From: Halorubrum alkaliphilum | GTDB lineage: Archaea; Halobacteriota; Halobacteria; Halobacteriales; Haloferacaceae | Direction: 5' to 3' | Length of the DNA: 64,000 nucleotides | Assembly: GCF_017873815.1 (NCBI RefSeq) | Contig: NZ_JAGGKQ010000001.1 | Location: forward strand, 124,001 to 188,000 | Position numbers and translations under genes: made by a program | Shown here: positions 60,482 through 64,000 of the stretch, piece by piece | Numbering within the stretch: the first letter of the stretch is position 1 | Layout: each line of letters starts with the position of its first letter | The notes under the pieces: model-generated | What the model was told of the DNA's origin: nothing | Databases searched by the model: none | What the model saw: the letters and a program-made list of their open reading frames with translations, nothing else

Positions 60482-61051
60482 ATGTCCACGAAATCACGCA
60501 ACGAGTTCGGCGGGGAGTTCGGTGGAGTAACGCTGCTAGGGAAGGCGCACTCGCTGTCGGCGCTGTTCATCGTCATGCTGCGGGGGCTCATCGGCGGGAT
60601 GATCCTGTTCGCGGGCCTCGGCAAGTTCGCCGCCGTTCCGGGCGGCGAGGCGTTCGACGCGAGCGGGTACCTGGTCCACGGTGTCGACGCTGCGAGTCCC
60701 GTGAGCGGAATCTACGCCGCGATGGGACAGACGGCTTGGTTCGTTGAGATGGTCAACGTGATCGTCCCGGTGACGCAGGTGCTCATCGGTGTGGCGCTCA
60801 TCGCCGGCGCGTTCGTCCGGCTGGCTGCCCTCGGCGGTGCCATGCAGATGATGATGTTCTACCTCGGCGGCTGGGAGGGCGAGTTCCTCGCCCTGTTCGA
60901 CTCGACGCTCATCTACGCGTTCGTGTTCCTCACGGTCGCGGCGTTCGGTGCGGGTCGCATCCTCGGCCTCGACGGCTACATCGAGAACATCGAAGTGGGC
61001 GGTGAACCCCTCGTCGAGCGGTTCCCGATCGCTCGCTACCTCCTCGGCTAA
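60482..61051 (+). CDS. DoxX-family membrane protein
   Basis: A 189-residue protein with four hydrophobic segments. The DoxX core begins LFIVMLRGLIGGMILFAGLG with a downstream K (LGKFAAVPGG), then PVTQVLIGVALIAGAFVRLA and AMQMMMFYLGGWEGEFLALF. DoxX proteins are small membrane proteins linked to quinone and thiol redox in some organisms; the name comes from the Acidianus thiosulfate:quinone oxidoreductase. The role here is unknown, though gshA follows on the same strand. Start is the ATG of MSTKSRNEFGG. Confidence 0.85.
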   Translation: MSTKSRNEFGGEFGGVTLLGKAHSLSALFIVMLRGLIGGMILFAGLGKFAAVPGGEAFDASGYLVHGVDAASPVSGIYAAMGQTAWFVEMVNVIVPVTQVLIGVALIAGAFVRLAALGGAMQMMMFYLGGWEGEFLALFDSTLIYAFVFLTVAAFGAGRILGLDGYIENIEVGGEPLVERFPIARYLLG

Positions 61052-61264
61052 CGCCGGGAACGCGAGCGGTTGCGTTTCGACGTACCGAACACCCTCGACC
61101 CGTCTCGTTTTCGAATCGACGTGACGGTCCCTTTTCGATCGCTTCACCCCTCGGAGCGCCGGCTTCGACCGCGCCGCAACTCCGTCGAGCGGCAGCTATC
61201 CCTCGGAGTCGAGTCGGTTTCCCGTTTCAATTCATATAAGAACGCTCGGGGTGAACGACGGGTA

Positions 61265-62344
61265 ATGGAACTCGGATCGCGGGAGGCGTTCACCCGGATG
61301 GGGACCCTCGGGATCGAGGAGGAGTTCTTCATCGTGGACGCCGACGGCCGTCCCACGTCGGGGACGGACGATCTCGTGTACGAGCGGCTTCCCCCGGAAG
61401 CCGTCCCCGACGGGTTCGACCACGAACTGTTCAAGTGTACGATCGAGACGCAGACGCCCCTGATCGAGGATCCGGACAGGGCGTCGACCGAACTCCGGGC
61501 GGTTCGTGAGGCGCTCGTCGAACACGCCAGCGAGAGCGGCTATCGGATCGCTGCGGCCGGGTTACACCCGGCCGCGCGATGGCGGGAGCTGGACCACGCG
61601 GAGAAGCCGCGTTATCGCTCCCAACTGGAGCGGATCCAGTACCCGCAACACCGGAACACGACGGCCGGGCTCCACGTCCACGTCGGCGTCGACGACGCGG
61701 ATAAGGCCGTGTGGATCGCTAACCGGCTCCGGTGGCACTGCCCCGTGTTGCTGGCGCTATCGGTGAACTCCCCGTTCTGGAACGGGCACGACACGGGATT
61801 GGCCTCCGCCCGCGCCGTCGTCTTCGAGAACCTCCCGAACACCGGGATCCCGTCCGCCTTCGACGACTTCGCCGCCTTCGATCGGTTCGAACGCCGGATG
61901 GTCGACCACGGGTCGATCGACGACCGCGGCGAGATCTGGTTCGACGTCCGGCCCCACACGGGTCACGGAACCGTCGAGGTGCGTGCGCCCGACGCCCAGC
62001 GGAACCCGGAGTACACCCTCGCGTTGGTGGAGTACGTCCACGCGCTGGTCGTCGACCTCGCCGAGCGGTACGAGGACGGCGAGTCGCGATCGCTTCACAG
62101 ACGCGAACTGCTCGACGAGAACAAGTGGAGCGCGGCACGACACGGGCACGATGCCACCTTCATCGATCGGAACGGCGAGGAAACGGTGGATCTCGGCGAG
62201 ATCGTCGACCGCGTCTGTGACCGGTTGGGGATCGACGGGATCCGCGACGTATACGACGCGGAAAGCGGCAGTGCCCGACAACGACGGGTCCACGCCAAGG
62301 ACGGGTTTGACGCGCTTCGCCGGGATCTCGTTTTGAACCCCTGA
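61265..62344 (+). CDS. gshA: glutamate-cysteine ligase
   Basis: A 359-residue ligase of the GCS2 family, making gamma-glutamylcysteine, the main low-molecular-weight thiol of haloarchaea. [17 protein letters not shown] at the start, [28 protein letters not shown] and [20 protein letters not shown] carry the expected ATP/Mg and glutamate-binding residues. The C-terminal [18 protein letters not shown] is also as in the family. GTTTCAATTCATATAAG (about 61223-61239) holds the TATA box. Confidence 0.92.
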   Translation: MELGSREAFTRMGTLGIEEEFFIVDADGRPTSGTDDLVYERLPPEAVPDGFDHELFKCTIETQTPLIEDPDRASTELRAVREALVEHASESGYRIAAAGLHPAARWRELDHAEKPRYRSQLERIQYPQHRNTTAGLHVHVGVDDADKAVWIANRLRWHCPVLLALSVNSPFWNGHDTGLASARAVVFENLPNTGIPSAFDDFAAFDRFERRMVDHGSIDDRGEIWFDVRPHTGHGTVEVRAPDAQRNPEYTLALVEYVHALVVDLAERYEDGESRSLHRRELLDENKWSAARHGHDATFIDRNGEETVDLGEIVDRVCDRLGIDGIRDVYDAESGSARQRRVHAKDGFDALRRDLVLNP

Positions 62345-62431
62345 GTTCGGCAGCGTCGCGGCTCGGTTCGCTTTCCGTCGGAACCGAGACGACGAGAAAC
62401 GCTTTTCCCCGCGGGGTGCCGACTCACGAGC

Positions 62432-63010
62432 ATGACTACGGACGACACGCCGGAAGATGCTGGTGGGGAGGACACTCCCACCGAGCGAACCAAAGAGGAG
62501 CTTCGGAAGACGCGGGAGCGGCTCGGCGAGGGGGCTGACAAGGCGGTCAAGGGGTTCGACGACAACGTCGTCGACCTGCTGGCGTGGCTGCTCGACACCG
62601 AGACGCGCGCCCGGATATACGTCTACCTCCGTGAGCATCCCGAGAGCACCAGCGACGAGGTCGCCGACGGGACCGGCCTCTATCCGAGCACGGTTCGGGA
62701 GGCGCTGGCGGAGCTTCACGACGAGGAGACGGTCTCCCGTGGAAAACGCGAGGCCGACGGCGCGGGCAATAACCCCTACGAGTACGAGGCGATCGCGCCG
62801 AGCAAACTGGTTCGCGGCGTCGTCGGCGACGTACAGGCGGAGCTGAACACGGTGTTCAACCTCGACCGGCGGCTCGGCGGCGAGTCGACCGAGGGCGACG
62901 ACGAGCCCGTCCAGATCTCCGTCGCCGGCAACGAGGACGATCACGGCGACGAGGGCCGGAGCGACGACGAGGACGAACGCGACGAACGAGAGCGGCGGGA
63001 CGACGAGTGA
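62432..63010 (+). CDS. winged-helix transcriptional regulator with acidic tail
   Basis: A 192-residue protein. The N-terminal 35 residues are polar. Residues about 48-115 form a winged HTH: LLAWLLDTETRARIYVYLRE, STSDEVADGTGLYPSTVREA, then LHDEETVSRGKRE with the wing NPYEYEAIAP. The C-terminal 45 residues are Asp/Glu/Arg-rich and disordered. It resembles a conserved haloarchaeal regulator family; the target is unknown. It follows gshA after 87 bases. Confidence 0.8.
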   Translation: MTTDDTPEDAGGEDTPTERTKEELRKTRERLGEGADKAVKGFDDNVVDLLAWLLDTETRARIYVYLREHPESTSDEVADGTGLYPSTVREALAELHDEETVSRGKREADGAGNNPYEYEAIAPSKLVRGVVGDVQAELNTVFNLDRRLGGESTEGDDEPVQISVAGNEDDHGDEGRSDDEDERDERERRDDE

Positions 63011-63059
63011 CGCGGCGCGGTTCGTGATGATTTAAGTCCCAGCCACGTAACGAACGGTC

Positions 63060-63554
63060 ATGGACGTCGCGCTTGGCGGCACGTTCGATCCCGTTCACGA
63101 CGGCCATCGTGCGCTGTTCGAACGGGCCTTCGAGTTGGGGGACGTGACCGTCGGACTGACATCCGACGAGCTCGCCCCGGAGACCCGCCACGTCGAACGA
63201 TACGTCCGGTCGTTCACCGACCGGAAGCGTGATCTGGAGGCCGAACTCGCCCCCATCGCGGCGGCACACGACCGGGAGTACACCGTCAGAAAACTGGAGG
63301 AACCGACCGGGATCGCCGTCGAGCCACAGTTCAACGCGTTGATCGTCTCCCCGGAGACGAAGGACGGCGGCGATCGGATCAACGAGATCCGCGAGCGACG
63401 CGGCCACGACCCGCTCGACGTCGTCGTCGTCGACCACGTGCCCGCGGAGGACGGCGAACGCATCTCCTCGACTCGGATTGTCGCCGGTGAGATCGACGAA
63501 CACGGCAATAGAACGCCCGAGCGTGAGGGACGAGGGGCGACCCGACCGGAATGA
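63060..63554 (+). CDS. coaD: archaeal phosphopantetheine adenylyltransferase
   Basis: A 164-residue nucleotidyltransferase of the archaeal/eukaryal PPAT type, transferring AMP to phosphopantetheine in CoA synthesis. The T/HxGH site is GGTFDPVHDGHRALFERA and the second motif is ISSTRIVAGE. The middle EVVVSPETKDGG-like ALIVSPETKDGGDRIN is typical. Its stop overlaps the start of the next gene (ATGA). Confidence 0.92.
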   Translation: MDVALGGTFDPVHDGHRALFERAFELGDVTVGLTSDELAPETRHVERYVRSFTDRKRDLEAELAPIAAAHDREYTVRKLEEPTGIAVEPQFNALIVSPETKDGGDRINEIRERRGHDPLDVVVVDHVPAEDGERISSTRIVAGEIDEHGNRTPEREGRGATRPE

Positions 63555-64000
63555 CGGACCTCACGCGGGCGCTCGTCGGCGATCAAGGGTTCGAGCGGGC
63601 CGCCGTTTGGACCGCGGTCGGATTCGGCGTGACGCTCGCCGCGTTTCGCGGGGCAACCGTCATCGGCGGCCCCGATGCGCGCTGGGTCGCGGCCACCTGT
63701 ACGATCGTGACCGCGCTCGGCGTCATCGGGTTCGCTCGCGTTGGCGGCGGGGTTCTCCCGTCGGTGCTTCTCGCGTACGGCCCGCTCGCCGCCGTCCTCT
63801 TCGAGACGGTCGGGCCGACGGTCTCGCTCGCGGCCGGCGGCGGCGTGGTGTTCGCACCCAACGCCGAAACCGTCGTGGGCGTCGCGTCGTCCGTGGCGGA
63901 GCCCCTCGCCGTCGCGGTCGCCGCCGCGGTCGCGGTCGGTGGAGCCGGCTACGTCGCCGGCCGTAGCCTCGGCGCGCTCGCGGGACCGACCGACAACGAC
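63551..64000 (+). CDS. membrane protein, 3' end off the window
   Basis: The ATG at 63551 overlaps the coaD stop (ATGA), and the frame stays open for 150 codons to the right edge. It reads MTDLTRALVGDQGFERAAVW, then at least four hydrophobic segments (about 19-36, 44-62, 66-82, 110-135) rich in Ala, Val and Gly. No stop is reached, so the length is unknown. It is translationally coupled to coaD, but I cannot name a family and no link to CoA synthesis is visible. Confidence 0.7.
   Translation, partial: MTDLTRALVGDQGFERAAVWTAVGFGVTLAAFRGATVIGGPDARWVAATCTIVTALGVIGFARVGGGVLPSVLLAYGPLAAVLFETVGPTVSLAAGGGVVFAPNAETVVGVASSVAEPLAVAVAAAVAVGGAGYVAGRSLGALAGPTDND

Overview
The window comes from a halophilic archaeon (class Halobacteria), most like Halorubrum. 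The DNA is G+C-rich, the proteins are strongly acidic, and many genes have a TATA box about 25-33 bp before the start codon with little room for a leader. It carries archaeal or haloarchaeal markers: aIF2-beta with a TRAM domain, TFS, GatE, TbsP, 3-dehydroquinate synthase II, archaeal PPAT and several haloarchaea-only families. It is ordinary chromosome: I see no insertion sequence, prophage, CRISPR array or replication origin. Two genes are cut by the edges, an XPD/Rad3 helicase on the left and a membrane protein on the right.

Layout. 0-12 kb: helicase, a creatinase-like pita-bread protein, aIF2-beta next to the initiator tRNA-Met gene, a four-PAS hybrid histidine kinase, thioredoxin-like and metallo-beta-lactamase-like proteins, and a small divergent regulatory locus at 9.6-10.9 kb rich in repeats. 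12-18.4 kb: a lactate-oxidation locus, with a LUD/Fe-S/CCG fusion plus LutC facing a large FAD/Fe-S/CCG oxidase. 18.4-29 kb: a possible nuclease, NUDIX, S10-like protein, BirA, a ferredoxin with a repeat-made N-terminus, a DMT exporter facing an Lrp-type regulator, GatE, acyl-CoA dehydrogenase and PurA. 29-39 kb: regulators, a large disordered coiled-coil protein, cysteine synthase, an OCD-family enzyme, GlyA and TbsP. 39-47 kb: a YcaO cyclodehydratase-like protein, a Tat-exported GH13 lipoprotein, a cupin, a beta-RFAP-synthase homologue, then a conserved-looking run of a KaiC/RAD55-like ATPase with a broken P-loop, a coiled-coil zinc-ribbon protein and an acidic DPF-motif protein, ending in TFS. 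47-55 kb: a DUF47 protein, an alkyltransferase-like protein, then trpCBA followed by the two first enzymes of the archaeal shikimate route. 55-64 kb: an FAD amine-oxidase-like enzyme, M32 carboxypeptidase, threonine aldolase, Nth, DoxX, GshA, a winged-helix protein and PPAT.

How it fits together. The clearest units are lactate oxidation, aromatic amino-acid synthesis (shikimate entry plus the last three tryptophan steps, with two TGTACA boxes at the trpC promoter) and amino-acid/one-carbon/thiol metabolism (GlyA, threonine aldolase, cysteine synthase, GshA). The most promising poorly described material is the ATPase/zinc-ribbon/DPF-motif cluster at 44.3-46.9 kb, the YcaO protein with a minimal zinc-bearing partner domain, the autoregulated-looking locus at 9.6-10.9 kb, and several enzyme homologues that have lost their catalytic residues. 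All assignments were made by reading the sequence, with no database search.
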